Counted from the stretch's first letter, positions 1 to 10,800 are shown. The stretch: 64,000 nucleotides of DNA from Dankookia rubra (GCF_004355005.1 NZ_SMSJ01000025.1:1-64000); one strand, 5' to 3'. Numbers and translations: made by a program. The notes: generated by a model from the letters alone, not told the origin.

Positions 1-113
1 TCTCCATTCCGCACCCCACCCGCTGCCCTTAACGGCGCTCGAAAGAACGCCCGTAAGATCAGAAGGCAGGTTCAGACCGATCCCGGTAGGCGGCCCTCGG
101 CGGAGGGGTACGG

Positions 114-368
114 TTGCCGCACGTCTATGACCAATCACCAACACGTCTCTGCCTCTATCTGCCGGGGTCGGGGGAATGGGAATCCTGGATGCGCTTGGAC
201 CAGACGATCGTCCCCTGGACCGCGCTCTGGCTATTCTACTTCGAGGACTGGCTGCATTCAGATGATTGGAAGGGCGGTGGACAGCACCCGGCCGAGGGGC
301 GCACAGCCTCGCCACGCCGCACGGAACGCAGGCGCGGCCGCCTGCCCTTATTCACCACAGGAGGTTGA
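114..368 (+). CDS. E2-like (ubiquitin-conjugating fold) protein, C-terminal part, CBASS-associated
   Basis: Only the C-terminal part of the protein is readable. It contains PHVYDQSPTRLCLYLP with a likely catalytic Cys at bases 150-152, then EW, TIVPW, a Trp/Tyr-rich helix (WLFYFEDW) and WKGGGQHP. I recognise this as the signature of stand-alone bacterial E2-like proteins. In 'short' type II CBASS such a protein is encoded beside the CD-NTase. The reading frame has stops at 30-32, 54-56 and 87-89, so the N-terminal half is missing in this frame. Frame 1 is open from base 1, so a frameshift near base 105 could restore a longer protein; alternatively the gene is decayed. The TTG at 114 is simply the first possible start. 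Its stop lies 4 bases before the Cap5 start, so the two genes form an operon. Family assignment is from memory of the motif, not a search. Confidence 0.5.
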   Translation: MPHVYDQSPTRLCLYLPGSGEWESWMRLDQTIVPWTALWLFYFEDWLHSDDWKGGGQHPAEGRTASPRRTERRRGRLPLFTTGG

Positions 369-372
369 GACT

Positions 373-1581
373 ATGACCGCTTCACGCCGCATGGCGAAAC
401 CTCCCACGAATGGATCTCGCCGTGGCCGTAGCAACAAGCTGCGTGAGAGAACTGTGTTCGAAATTTGGGTCAGGGCCGCGGGCCGCTGCCAGTACCCGGG
501 GTGTAATCGGATTCTCCTAGGCGATCTCCTGGCCGGCAATCGCAGCGGGAGGTTCGGCTTCGTTGCTCACATCGTCGCCGACGCGCCGAATGGCCCGCGC
601 GGCGACCCCGTCAGATCGCACGAGCTCGCGGATGATATCCGCAACGTGATGCTTCTCTGCGGCACTCATCACAAGGTAGTCGATGTTGATGAGTTGCTCG
701 CGCATCCGGAGGAAGTGCTGCTCGCGATGAAGGCCGCACACGAGGAGCGCATTCAGATCCAGACGGCGATCAGCGAGGAGCGTGCCTCCCATGTCTTGAT
801 CTATGGCGCCAACATCGGTAGGCACGAAGCTCCGCTCTCCTTTGACAGAATCGCGCGTGACATGATGCCGGAGCGCTATCCCGCGGGCGGGCGTCCTATT
901 GCCATCGAGTTGCTCGGCAGCCCGTTCACCGATTACGAAGCGGACTACTGGTCGATCCAGCGGCGGGTCCTGCATGAGTGGTTTGGCACTCAGGTGAGGG
1001 ATCGGCTGGCAAGGCGCGAGATTAACCATCTCAGCGTGTTTGCGCTGGCACCACAGCCGCTGCTCATCGAACTCGGCACCCTGCTCTGCGACATAGCGCT
1101 GATGGAGGTGAGGCAACTGCATCGCGAGCCGAGCGGCTGGCGCTGGGCGCGCGATGGACAACCCATCTCCTACTCTGTCCGGCGACCGGCCGAGAGAACC
1201 GGCCTGCCGGCATTGGTGTTGGCGCTGAGCGCCACCGTCACAGAAGAGCGGATCACGGTGGCGCTAGGGCCACGCGCCGCCGTCTGGGCGATCGCGGCGG
1301 AGCAGCCTGGCAATGATGTCATGCGGCGGCCTGAAGATCTGCAGGAGTTTCGCCGCCTGGTCCGCATGCTGTTCGACGAGATTAAAGCCGCCCACGGTGA
1401 GGACGCCGTCATCTCTATCTTCCCGGTACTGCCGGTGTCGGCAGCGGTCGAGGTGGGCCGCGTTTGGATGCCGAAAGCTGACCTGCCTCTTCAGGTCTAT
1501 GACCAAAATCGAGCGCACGGGGGCTTTGAGCCGGCTCTCTTGATCGGCACTCGGCGCGAGCGTGGGCATCCTGCTGCCTGA
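373..1581 (+). CDS. cap5: Cap5-type CBASS effector: HNH endonuclease fused to SAVED domain
   Basis: A 402-aa nuclease that in the known family is switched on by a cyclic oligonucleotide and degrades DNA, killing the infected cell. The N-terminal ~120 residues hold a Cys-bearing HNH fold (CQYPGC, then AHI, then NVMLLCGTHHKVVD). The rest matches the SAVED sensor: an ELLGSPFTDYEADYW opening, and a C-terminal run of IFPVLPVSAAVE, GRVWMPKADLP and VYDQN. I chose ATG 373 because a perfect AGGAGG sits at 359-364 and the HNH domain begins shortly after. An in-frame start at 127 would add residues read from the E2-like gene in the wrong frame. The CD-NTase that should make the signal is not in the window and would be expected left of base 1. 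Transcription converges with the BREX operon. Confidence 0.87.
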   Translation: MTASRRMAKPPTNGSRRGRSNKLRERTVFEIWVRAAGRCQYPGCNRILLGDLLAGNRSGRFGFVAHIVADAPNGPRGDPVRSHELADDIRNVMLLCGTHHKVVDVDELLAHPEEVLLAMKAAHEERIQIQTAISEERASHVLIYGANIGRHEAPLSFDRIARDMMPERYPAGGRPIAIELLGSPFTDYEADYWSIQRRVLHEWFGTQVRDRLARREINHLSVFALAPQPLLIELGTLLCDIALMEVRQLHREPSGWRWARDGQPISYSVRRPAERTGLPALVLALSATVTEERITVALGPRAAVWAIAAEQPGNDVMRRPEDLQEFRRLVRMLFDEIKAAHGEDAVISIFPVLPVSAAVEVGRVWMPKADLPLQVYDQNRAHGGFEPALLIGTRRERGHPAA

Positions 1582-1752
1582 AGGTTCGTGCCGGGGTGCC
1601 ATGCGGCAATTCGGCGCCTAGCGCGTTGGCTCAGAGGGGTACGTGCTGGCCGCCAGAAATTCCTCGCCGAATACACTCTCCGATCGCTCCATCACACCCT
1701 ACTCCTCAGGTTGTCTGCGTATTCCCAACGGCCGCTCAGTGCCAAAAGGGAC

Positions 1753-3858
1753 CTACCCACGTGCTTTCTCACCCCGCTCCGGCGCCCTGATGAGCCGCCA
1801 AGTCCGCGATAGGGCTTTCGTCACTATATCAGGAACGGAAGTGCGGGCACCGATGACCGCCTCGGCCACCTGGGGCGGCAGGCAGAGACCAAATTTGAGC
1901 GCGGCGCCTAGATCCTCGGGTAGAGCCGGACGTGCAGTGGCCGGGTCCAGCTTGGACAGTACGTCGTGCAGGGTCCCCGCGTCGTCGGTTCGCGTCGTCA
2001 CCGACACATCGTCCCAGCCCGCTGTCGCTATGCCGTTTTCAGCCAGCCCATGGGCGATCGACGCGGAGGCGAGGCCACCGGCAAACAACCACGCAGTCGT
2101 GCGCCCTGCTCCGTCGGACACCAGGGGAAGGGAGTTCCCATCGACGAACGCAAGACCATCGCGGATGAAGGCCAATCGTTCGACCGCCCGCCGGGAAAGC
2201 TGGCACGCCGGCGCAACCCCAGCAACGATCCGTTCTGCTGCTTGGCAGATGGTGTAGGGGCGGGTGCGAGTGGCGCCGAGCCACCGCGACCGGCCGCCGC
2301 CTTCGGCGGGAACAACCGAAACACGCCGATGCGGCCAATCGACATCCGTGACCTTCCAGCTGCGCCCGCCCAGCAGCAGGGTGGTCGCTGTGTCCCCCGC
2401 TCGACGCGCCAGGCTCGCCGGGTGCACGGTTCCGATCTCCGCTTGGCCATGATGAACCATCAGCAGAAGTGGGCTGCTGAAGGCCGCGACGAGATCGCCG
2501 AAATGCCGACGGCCGAACTCCCGCTCTCCCCGGGCGCCAAGGCCGAGCAGGCTGGCGTCCTCGGCCAGGATATCACCCTGCAGCATGTGCTCGAGGACCG
2601 CCGCGCGGACCGGTGCCGGGACCGCACTGACGGCGTCGCCGAGCCATGTGTCGATGTCGTGTCGATAGATACCACGCTCCTGCAGGGCAAGTGCCATTAC
2701 CTGCTGGGCGTAGATGTGCGCAGGCAGGGCGGGTGCCACGACGGGCTCAACCGTTCCTTCGCGCCAGAGGGTGATGATTGCCAGGGCGGCCAGCAACTCG
2801 TCATCGTCGGTCGTGAGGAACAGGCAGTTGCGCGTTGTTCCCGACCGGCGTCCGGTGCGGCCCATTCGCTGCAGGAACGAGGCGACCGACGGCGGCGCAC
2901 CCACTTGCACCACGCGGTCGAGGTCACCGACGTCGAGCCCGAGTTCCAGGGTGGAGGTCGCCACGATGGCGCAGTCCGGTTCCGCCGTGAAGGCCGCCTC
3001 GGCCTGGCGGCGCTCGTCCACCGACAGGGAGGCATGGGAGACGAAGGTTCGGACCCCCGCGGCCCGCAGCCCACCGGCGATGTTCTCCACCCGCGACCGG
3101 CTGTCGGCAAACACCAGCCGCCGTTCCCCGCGGTGGAGGCGCGACAGCACCGTCACGGCATTGGCGACCGAACCAACGTAATCCGCAGTGACGTCGCCAT
3201 CCGAGGGGGGCTTGGCCGGGCCGACCACCCGGCCGTCACGCCCTGGTGCGAGCCATGCCAGCAGATCCTCCGGGTTCCCTACCGTCGCCGATAGCCCGAT
3301 CCGTTGGATCCGGCGCTGCGCCAGCTGCTCTAGCCGAGCAAGGAGAAAAAGAAGGTGCCAGCCGCGATCGTCACCGGCAAAGGCGTGAAGTTCGTCGATC
3401 ACCACGGCCCGCACGCTGCCAAAAAGGGCCGCGTGGTCGATCCGGGTCGAGATCATGATCGCTTCGATCGATTCTGGCGTGGTCAGCAGGATCTCCGGAG
3501 GATCCCGCAGCATGCGGCGGCGCGCCGCATCGCCGATATCGCCGTGCCAGAGGCCTGCCCGCAGGCCGACGAAGGAAGCATAGCGCTGCAGCCGGGGCTC
3601 CAGGTTGTTGAGCAGGGCCTTGAGCGGACAGACGTACAACGCTGACAGGCCATGCCCCCCCTCGGACGCGATGCGCGACAGCAGCGGCAGGAAGGCCGCC
3701 TCCGTCTTGCCCCCGGCTGTCGGGGCAAGCAGCAGCACATCCTGTCCGGCCAGGATCGGCGAAATGGCGTCGCGCTGGGTTGGTCGCAGTTCGGCCCAGC
3801 CGAGCGTGTTGACAACGTGGTAGCGCAGTGCCGGGTGCAGCGCCTCGAAGGCGGTCAC
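1753..3858 (-). CDS. brxHI: BREX type 2 DEAD/DEAH-box helicase BrxHI
   Basis: A 701-aa superfamily 2 helicase of the Lhr-like group that closes the type 2 BREX operon. Visible motifs: Q-motif region with RPTQRDAI, Walker A APTAGGKT near residue 43, DELH Walker B (VIDELHAF) near residue 155, motif III GLSATVGNPED, and the second RecA lobe with STLELGLDVGDLDRVVQVG and QRMGRTGRR. The start is GTG 3858, which overlaps the brxD stop as GTGA, the same coupling used throughout the operon. In type 2 BREX the helicase is one of the two genes added to the four-gene Pgl set. Its exact role in phage restriction is not settled. Length is normal, with no frameshift. Confidence 0.88.
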   Translation of the reverse strand: MTAFEALHPALRYHVVNTLGWAELRPTQRDAISPILAGQDVLLLAPTAGGKTEAAFLPLLSRIASEGGHGLSALYVCPLKALLNNLEPRLQRYASFVGLRAGLWHGDIGDAARRRMLRDPPEILLTTPESIEAIMISTRIDHAALFGSVRAVVIDELHAFAGDDRGWHLLFLLARLEQLAQRRIQRIGLSATVGNPEDLLAWLAPGRDGRVVGPAKPPSDGDVTADYVGSVANAVTVLSRLHRGERRLVFADSRSRVENIAGGLRAAGVRTFVSHASLSVDERRQAEAAFTAEPDCAIVATSTLELGLDVGDLDRVVQVGAPPSVASFLQRMGRTGRRSGTTRNCLFLTTDDDELLAALAIITLWREGTVEPVVAPALPAHIYAQQVMALALQERGIYRHDIDTWLGDAVSAVPAPVRAAVLEHMLQGDILAEDASLLGLGARGEREFGRRHFGDLVAAFSSPLLLMVHHGQAEIGTVHPASLARRAGDTATTLLLGGRSWKVTDVDWPHRRVSVVPAEGGGRSRWLGATRTRPYTICQAAERIVAGVAPACQLSRRAVERLAFIRDGLAFVDGNSLPLVSDGAGRTTAWLFAGGLASASIAHGLAENGIATAGWDDVSVTTRTDDAGTLHDVLSKLDPATARPALPEDLGAALKFGLCLPPQVAEAVIGARTSVPDIVTKALSRTWRLIRAPERGEKARG

Positions 3859-5171
3859 GTGTCCAGCTCGACGTCGTCCACCGAGGCGGCGCCGGCCGCC
3901 GCACGTTCCGCCGCACTCATTTCGCGCGCATCGATGGTCGGAGCATAGTGGCGCCGCGGATCGAAGTCGGGAAACTGGTCGACGCGGTCCAGCACATCGG
4001 CAACCAGCTTCCGGAGGTACAGTCGCGGCGCGACCCCGGCCTTGCCGCCGAGGCGGCCGGCGACGCCCTGGGCCAGGTCCGCGAGGTAGGTGTCATCGAC
4101 CACCGACCGGAGGCGCCCGCTGTCGCCGGCCTGATCGGCGAACAGATCCCGCACCTTCGCGCCGGCGGCAGCCAGGGCAGCGAGGTCGAAGCCCTGGAGA
4201 CGGACCTGGACGGCCCGCGGATTGTCAAACCGGACATCCGTCCCGAAGTCGGTATGCAGGCGTTGTGCAAGCGGTGGCAGGCGCTGGACGCCCTGCGGCC
4301 CCTCGAAAAAGGCAGCCGTGCCGGTCACCACGAGATAGAGTCCGGGGAAGCGCCCGGCGTCGATCTCATCGAGCAACTGCCGCAGGGCATTCAGCCCCTT
4401 CTCCCGGGTGTCGGCCCGCATGCGCTGCAGCGTCTCGGCTTCGTCGAGCACCAGGACCAACCCGGCCCGGCCACTGTCGCGCAGGATGGTCAGCAGCCCG
4501 GCCAGAAAGTGCATGGCGCCGAAGGGGTCGAGGTCGCCCTTGACGCCGGCCGCCCGCTTGACGGCGGCGGCCACATTCGGTTGCCCGCCCAACCAGGCGA
4601 TCAGCCCTTCGGCGAGGGCGGCGTCTTCGGCCAGCAGCGCGCGCCGATAGGCCCGCAGGACCGCCGAGAAGGCCGGCGCCGTGCGGCCGATTTCGGCGAG
4701 GCGTCGTTCCATCAGCGCCTCGGTCGCGGCCGCGAGGGCGGCACCATCGGCCGCATCGATGCGGCTCTCGGCCAGGACGTCTTCTTCCAGGGTGTAGAAC
4801 CAAGCATCCACGGCCGGGCGCAGCGCCCCGTCGGGGATATCGGAGGTGGCGAGGCGCTCGACCAGCCGGCGGTAGACTGCCTCCCAGCGGTGCAGCGGCG
4901 TCTCCGTCTCCGAGACCTGGACCTCGGCGGTCGCAAAGCCGGCGGCACGGGCACGCTCCTGCAACCAGCGCGCAAAGAAGGTCTTGCCCGAACCATATTC
5001 GCCTCGGATGGCCTTGAAGCCCCCACGACCAGACGCGACCGCCGCGAGATCAAGATCGACGGCCGCCTCGAAGCGCTCCATGCCCACGGCGAAGGCGGCC
5101 AGACCTTCACGCGGCACGGTGCCGCGGCGGAGCGCATCCAGGATCGCGGATCGCCGTTGCGGGCCGATCAC
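3855..5171 (-). CDS. brxD: BREX type 2 ATP-binding protein BrxD
   Basis: A 438-aa P-loop ATPase found in type 2 (and type 6) BREX loci. Walker A GEYGSGKTFFARWL is near residue 55, and a Walker B-type strand GLVLVLDEAETL is in the middle third. The C-terminal part is helical with no obvious extra domain. The start is GTG 5171, overlapping the pglZ stop by four bases, and the stop overlaps brxHI the same way. Strict overlap implies translational coupling and fixed stoichiometry with PglZ and BrxHI. Identified by motif, length and position in the operon. Confidence 0.85.
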   Translation of the reverse strand: MIGPQRRSAILDALRRGTVPREGLAAFAVGMERFEAAVDLDLAAVASGRGGFKAIRGEYGSGKTFFARWLQERARAAGFATAEVQVSETETPLHRWEAVYRRLVERLATSDIPDGALRPAVDAWFYTLEEDVLAESRIDAADGAALAAATEALMERRLAEIGRTAPAFSAVLRAYRRALLAEDAALAEGLIAWLGGQPNVAAAVKRAAGVKGDLDPFGAMHFLAGLLTILRDSGRAGLVLVLDEAETLQRMRADTREKGLNALRQLLDEIDAGRFPGLYLVVTGTAAFFEGPQGVQRLPPLAQRLHTDFGTDVRFDNPRAVQVRLQGFDLAALAAAGAKVRDLFADQAGDSGRLRSVVDDTYLADLAQGVAGRLGGKAGVAPRLYLRKLVADVLDRVDQFPDFDPRRHYAPTIDAREMSAAERAAAGAASVDDVELDT

Positions 5172-7879
5172 CGGCTGTCCCCCAGGCGGAATTGCACCCG
5201 AAGCAGGCGCTCGTCGAGCACGATGTCCTCGCTGTCGGTGGTCAGCACCTGGGCCTGATCCAGGTTAAGCACGCGCCGCACCGCGCTGACCAGCCCGCTG
5301 ACCCGCAGCACCGGCGCCGATAGCGCCTGCGCCAGGCCGGCGCGCGAGAGCCTCCCGCCCCGCGCCGCAAGTGCGCAGAGCAGCGCCTGCACATGGTCAT
5401 CGGCGGGAGCGCCACGGCCCGCCAATCGCCGTTGCGTCGTGTAGGCGTCGGAGGCGAGCAAGGCCGCGATCCAGGAGGGGATCGTAGTGGCGGTGCTGCC
5501 CGTTGCGCTGTCGGCCGCCACGGGCAGCGGCACCGGGGCAAAAAGTTCCGGCTGCCGGGCGTCGACGGCCCGCCGGCGCGATGGCACCGCGCCAAAGGGG
5601 AGGTCGGACGTGACCAGACCGGCCGCCGGACTCTCCTCCGCCACGCCGCGCCACCAGGCCGGTTCGGCCGGTGGCGCCATGTCCCAGCCGGGCGGGGGTT
5701 GGCCGGCGCCCAGGACGGCAAGTGGAATCAGAACCTCCTGAGGGCTCGCGCCGCCATGGTAGCCGCCGCGCCGCGCCGCATAGCGGATCCGTTCGCTCCA
5801 GGCGGCCACCATCGTCTGTCCTCCCTCGGGGGAGAGGACACGCCCTCCTGCGAGCGCGACTTCGCGCTCTCCGGCGACCCCGCTGGCGCGCCAGCGGTCG
5901 CCTGTGCCGCCTGCCGTGAGCGTGGTTCCTTCCTCGACGACATGACCGTGGTCGCCGGTCACCACAACGACGCGGCCGGCATCGCGGGCGACGCGGAGCA
6001 GCGCCGCCACCTGCCGCAAGCCTTCGGCGGACCATGCCAACTCGATCTGGTCGGAGCCGGCGAGTTGTGCATCCACGGCATTGTGGACCACTCCGACCAC
6101 CCGCTGCTGGGGATCGGCCACGGCATCGCGGACCAGCACCTCCAATTCGGGGCCCGGGCCAAGGTCGGCTTTGTGAAACAGGCGCGGCGGCCGGCGGGCC
6201 CCGGAAGCGGCCACCAGTTCCGGGTGTGCCGCAAAGCCGACCCGCTCGGTGGACTGGTCGCCTCGTGTAAGCCTGCCACACAGCAGGCTCGTGCGGGACA
6301 CCTCGGTCACGCTGGGCAGGACCGCAGCGGTCGCTGACAGCACGGTACCGCCGCGCGGACAGAATTCCACCCAACCCAGCCGCGCCACGGTGTCCGCCAG
6401 GGCCCGCCAGACTGCAAAGCTCAGGCCATCGAGCACGAGGACCAGGACGGGCACCTCGTGGGCCAGCGGGGCAATGACGGTCTCCAGGAGCTTTTCCACC
6501 GGCAGCGGGTTGCTTCCCAGCGCGCCAGTCGCATTCCAGTCGCGGAGCGCCGCAGCGAAGAGGCGGTTCTCCTCCTCGCGGTGCGTCGTGGCTTCCTCAC
6601 GCAGCCGGGCATAGGCAGCCGCGACCTCCGGGAGGGCGTCCCCCGCCCGCAGCGCATGGCGTGCGCGGTCGGCGAAGCCGCTGTCGCCGGCATAGGCGGT
6701 AGCAAGCTCCGCCATGCTCCGGGGTGCCGCTGGCCGTCGGAGCGTGAGCCAGCGAGCCAGGCGCGCCGCCAGCAGCAGCCGGTCCAAGCGGGCGCGGTGG
6801 TCCTCGGCCCGATCATGGGCGGCAGCCCACTGCACCAGATCCCAGGCCCGCTTCGCGTCGTCACCGCTATGGGAGGTGGCCGTCCGGGCCAGGGCGGCCG
6901 CCGCCTCGCCCATGCGGGCGTCGAGACCCAGGTCGAGCGCCGGGCTCAGCGCGGCCTCTCCGTCGGCACGGACCTCTGTGAGCAGGGCGGCGGCCCGCAG
7001 CTGGACGGCGCGCGCCATGGCGGGATCGGATGCCGCAAGCCGTGCCAGGACCCGCCGCGCCGCGTCGGCGAGGGCCCGTCCGGCGACGGGTTCTACCCGG
7101 GTGCCGCCGACCAGCGGCTCAAGTCGCACCGCGGCGTCGCGGAGGGTCGCGCGTGGCTCCACTTCACCGAAGATCACCCCGCACACCAGGCCAACAGGCA
7201 GGGCATCGGTGCCACGGCCGGCCGCGGCCGCGGCCAGTACCAGCCCTGCGCCGGTGCCGCCGGTATCGGCCAGGCGGTTGGCCACTGCCTGACGTGCCTC
7301 ATCGGGCAGGCTGGCGAAGCGCACCAGCCCGGCCAGGTCCAGGCTCCAGGACAGCAGCGCCGCCGCATCGGCACGCCCCTCCGGCAGGCCAAGCACCTGT
7401 TCCAGCAGGGCCCGCCAGGCCGCCTCCAGGTCGAGCATGCCGCCGGCGGGTGGTGGGTATGCCGCCGCTGGGGCGCGCTCCAGCAGGACATCCGCCAGCC
7501 AGCGATGCGCCCGCAGGCGCGGATCCACGTCGCGGGCCCGAAAGGCGGCGCGCAGCGCGGCCCAGCGGTCGCTCTGCTCCAGTCGCCCGCGCGGCAACCG
7601 CGCGGCGACATCGTGGCCGAGGCGCGTGGCATCGAGCGGCGTGAGCACCACCAGACCCTCCGCACCTTCGGCATCCACCGCGTCCAGGCACTCCCTTACC
7701 TCAAGTTCGGAGGTGCACCAGGCCAGACGAAAGCGCCGACCGCGGTACTCGATGACCTCCGGCCAATTGCGCCGGGTCGGCGAGCGCATGCCCAGCACCC
7801 GCGCCGCCGCATTGCGGTCCAGCAACCCATCCAGGGCCCGCTCGATCTGCGGAATGTCGGGGGCGAGCAGGGGGCTCAC
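5168..7879 (-). CDS. pglZ: BREX type 2 phosphatase-fold protein PglZ
   Basis: A 903-aa protein of the alkaline-phosphatase superfamily, one of the two signature BREX genes. The metal-binding phosphatase-like core shows as VLVLVLDGLSFAVW near residue 475 and VVVTGDHGHVV near residue 637. The first ~450 residues form the long helical N-terminal part typical of the type 2 form, and the C-terminus looks winged-helix-like. I placed the start at GTG 7879, which overlaps the pglY stop as GTGA. An upstream start at 7915 would overlap pglY by 40 bases and add 12 unlikely residues. The stop overlaps brxD. Confidence 0.9.
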   Translation of the reverse strand: MSPLLAPDIPQIERALDGLLDRNAAARVLGMRSPTRRNWPEVIEYRGRRFRLAWCTSELEVRECLDAVDAEGAEGLVVLTPLDATRLGHDVAARLPRGRLEQSDRWAALRAAFRARDVDPRLRAHRWLADVLLERAPAAAYPPPAGGMLDLEAAWRALLEQVLGLPEGRADAAALLSWSLDLAGLVRFASLPDEARQAVANRLADTGGTGAGLVLAAAAAGRGTDALPVGLVCGVIFGEVEPRATLRDAAVRLEPLVGGTRVEPVAGRALADAARRVLARLAASDPAMARAVQLRAAALLTEVRADGEAALSPALDLGLDARMGEAAAALARTATSHSGDDAKRAWDLVQWAAAHDRAEDHRARLDRLLLAARLARWLTLRRPAAPRSMAELATAYAGDSGFADRARHALRAGDALPEVAAAYARLREEATTHREEENRLFAAALRDWNATGALGSNPLPVEKLLETVIAPLAHEVPVLVLVLDGLSFAVWRALADTVARLGWVEFCPRGGTVLSATAAVLPSVTEVSRTSLLCGRLTRGDQSTERVGFAAHPELVAASGARRPPRLFHKADLGPGPELEVLVRDAVADPQQRVVGVVHNAVDAQLAGSDQIELAWSAEGLRQVAALLRVARDAGRVVVVTGDHGHVVEEGTTLTAGGTGDRWRASGVAGEREVALAGGRVLSPEGGQTMVAAWSERIRYAARRGGYHGGASPQEVLIPLAVLGAGQPPPGWDMAPPAEPAWWRGVAEESPAAGLVTSDLPFGAVPSRRRAVDARQPELFAPVPLPVAADSATGSTATTIPSWIAALLASDAYTTQRRLAGRGAPADDHVQALLCALAARGGRLSRAGLAQALSAPVLRVSGLVSAVRRVLNLDQAQVLTTDSEDIVLDERLLRVQFRLGDSR

Positions 7880-10800
7880 GCATCCCCTCCGCCCTTCCGC
7901 CGGGTGAGGCGCCACCCGAGCGTCAGCCTGGCGCCTGGGGTGGCCGCGACGCGGACCCGCAGGGTCTCCAGCAGCGCGGTGGCATCGCTGCCCTCCAGCG
8001 CCAGCGTCTGCCGCTCCTCGACGACCTCTTCCCCGGGTGGTGGGGGCGGGGGCGGGGGCTCAGGCGGCGGCAATGGGGGTTGTGGCGTCGGCGGGTGTTG
8101 AACCGTCTCAGCCAACAGGCGCGACGCCCGCGTCTGGGCGTCGCGCAGCACCGGCTTGAGCGCGATGGCGTGCTCGTCGGCCTCCAGGGCATCCGCCACC
8201 CGCAGGCGCAACCCCTCGGCAGCGGCACGTCGCTGGTCGGACAGGCCAGCGGCGGTCCCGATGATGTCCCATGGCGCGGTGACCAAGGCGTTCCGCAGAT
8301 CGGCAGCTGAACCGAGGCAACGGCCAACCGCCGCCTCACTCGTGGCCAGCGTCGCGTCGGCGAGGGCCGTCACCGTGGCCAGGGCGTCGCCTCCACCGGC
8401 GAGATCGGCCAGCAATGTTTGCGCCGACCGCAGGGTCACCAGCCGCGCCGCGGCCGTGGGCACGCCAAAGGCCTCGGTACGGGAGTTCAGCTCCTGCGCA
8501 AGTCCGATGAGGACGGGTCGCTGCTCGGCGGCCTTTCCGGCCAGTTCGGCGGCGAGCCTGGCGACCGTTGCGCCCTTCCGCACCTCACCGGGGGCCAGGC
8601 CGAACAGCGTACCGGCGCGCGTCCGGGCCCGCGCCCAGGTGGTCTCATCGGGCAGCGGCTGCTCCCGCAACTCCACCGCCTCGTCGATCCGCTCGATCGA
8701 CGCCTGGGTCGGCGCGCCGTTGCGCAGGAGTGTCCGGTCGGCCTGGGCGGCGAAAGCCAGCACGACCAGGTTCTGGACGTCCGGCGTCAGCCCCATGGGC
8801 CGCGGTTGATCCATCCAGCTCCGCAGCCGCGCGACCGTCAGCGGTCCACCACCGCCGGCTTGCGCATGCATCCGTGCGAAGTGCTCGGCCCAGTGGTTGG
8901 ACAACACGAAGTGGGTTTGTCCCATGGTGCCCAGCTTCAGCGGCCCCGCCAGTGCGGCGAGGTGCTGGCGATCGGCGCGCTCCTCAATGTGGAGTCGCTG
9001 CTCCGGTTGCTGTGCCGCAGCCTGGACGCGCTCCAGCACCCGCCGGAGCGTGGCGCTCCGCACCTCCTGCTCAAACGCCGGATGTGCGGGGAAGCGATAC
9101 TCGAACAGGCGATCGAGCAGGGCCGACACCGCGTCTTTCATGGTCGCACCGACCGGCATCTGAGGGCGGAACGTGTCGAGCGACACCAGCCGGTCCTCAG
9201 CCGGAACCGAGGTGCCAATGCACCCATCGGTATCTGGCCGAATGCCGTAACCGGCTTCCAGGCAGGAACGCAGCCGCTGGTGCAACGCGCTCTGCTGGCT
9301 CTTCAGCACCGCCCGGGCCTGCTCGCGGTCGCTCGCCGACAGCATCCGCGCTGCCTCAGCGAGCCGGTCGCCGGTGCCAGCGAGGAGGAAGTCGATCCGT
9401 ACCAGCGTGCCCAGATCCCGCATCGCGCGGTCGCTGAGATAGGAGGGCTGCCAGACCACCCCGCCCGACGCGGCGTCGTCATTGAAGTTCATGGCATGGG
9501 CCAGATGATCAACCGGCGACCAGCCCTTGGAGTCAAACGGCATCCCCAGCACCAGCACCGGTGCCCCGGGACGCCCCCGCAGCCGGTCGTAGGGGATTTC
9601 CTTGACCGCCTCGAAATACAGATCCACCGGCCGGCTGGTGCCCCGCCAGGGATGCTCATACTGCACGAAGGGCTGGGTGCCGAGCAGCGAGCTGTCGGCC
9701 GGAAGTCCGAGCGCCTCGAACAGAATTTTCTGCAGGCGGCTGCGCCGGGTGCCATCGTTGTCGTATTGCGCCGCATTGGCCAGGATCGGCTCGATATCGA
9801 CACCGGTAATTTGCAGCGATACAGTCGGCACCTGATCATCGCTGATGCGAATTTCGCCGACCCGTGCCGCCCAGCCGCGCAGCTTCTGCAGCACCAGGCC
9901 GCCCTCGCGCCCGGCCACCGGCGAGATCACCGAGCCATGGTTCAGGGCGGCGAGCCGCGGCGCCGTCAACGCCCGGAGTGCCGGCACCTCCGGCACCAGG
10001 GCAGCGAGCAGCAGCGTCTTCAACAGTCGCGCATCATTCTCGAAATGCCGCGCCAGTTGCAGGTCGGCCCGCTCCTCCCGCAGCTCCTGCCAAGTGATCC
10101 CGTGTACCTGCTCCAGCAGCGGCAGCAGCTTCTGGGTCCAGAGTTTCTTCGCGTTGTCGAACTGGATCCGCATGCCGTCGGAAAACGGCTGGTCACCGGT
10201 TGCGATCTCGTCCCAGAGGTCGCCCACCGGGATCAAACTGCCCAGCCGCAATTCCTCGCGCCGCTTGACCAGTAGCGTCAGCATGAGCTTGAGCGCCGTC
10301 CGCTCGCGTTGCAGCACCGAGGAGGCGGCGACCAGCGCCTGCACCAGCGCCGGGCTGAACGGGTAGGTCATGCGGAACAGCGCCCGCTCGCCATCCGAAC
10401 CCAGCAGCGTCTCCAACACATCGCGCCGGCGGCCGGCAAACTCCTGGAAGGCCGCGTCCAGTTCCTGCTTCGCTGTCTCCGAGGTTGGCCGAAGCAGGCG
10501 CCGCTCGGCGATCACCGGCAGGTTGCGGTCTTCCAGCGTGACCTTGTCGAAGCGCGCTTCCCAGTATTTCAAGGTGTCGGCGAACTGGAGTTGCAGCGCC
10601 CCCGCCTGGTGCTCGCCGACCAGCTCGCGCAGGTCGCGCTGTCGCGCCACGAAGGAGATGATCGGGATTGGCCGGTTGGCGTTCTGCGCCTCCACCAGCT
10701 TCGACAGCTTTGCCCCTTCCGAGGAGACGAAGTTCACATCCGCCGCCCGGGTCGCCAGCCAGAGGATCAGCTCGTCGAGGAACAGCACCACCGCGTCATA

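Noticed and set aside
127-372. In-frame upstream extension of cap5
   Set aside because: It reads the E2-like coding DNA in a wrong frame and the perfect AGGAGG sits before ATG 373.
8030-8075. G-rich repetitive tract (plus strand) suggestive of a simple repeat or phase-variable site
   Set aside because: It encodes the proline-rich linker of PglY in frame; imperfect codon repeats rather than a homopolymer.
3828-10275. Long plus-strand open frames opposite BREX genes (3828-5258, 6458-8101, 8419-10275)
   Set aside because: Mirror frames of high-GC genes; Arg/Gly/Pro-rich products with no motif, while the minus-strand genes have full family motifs.
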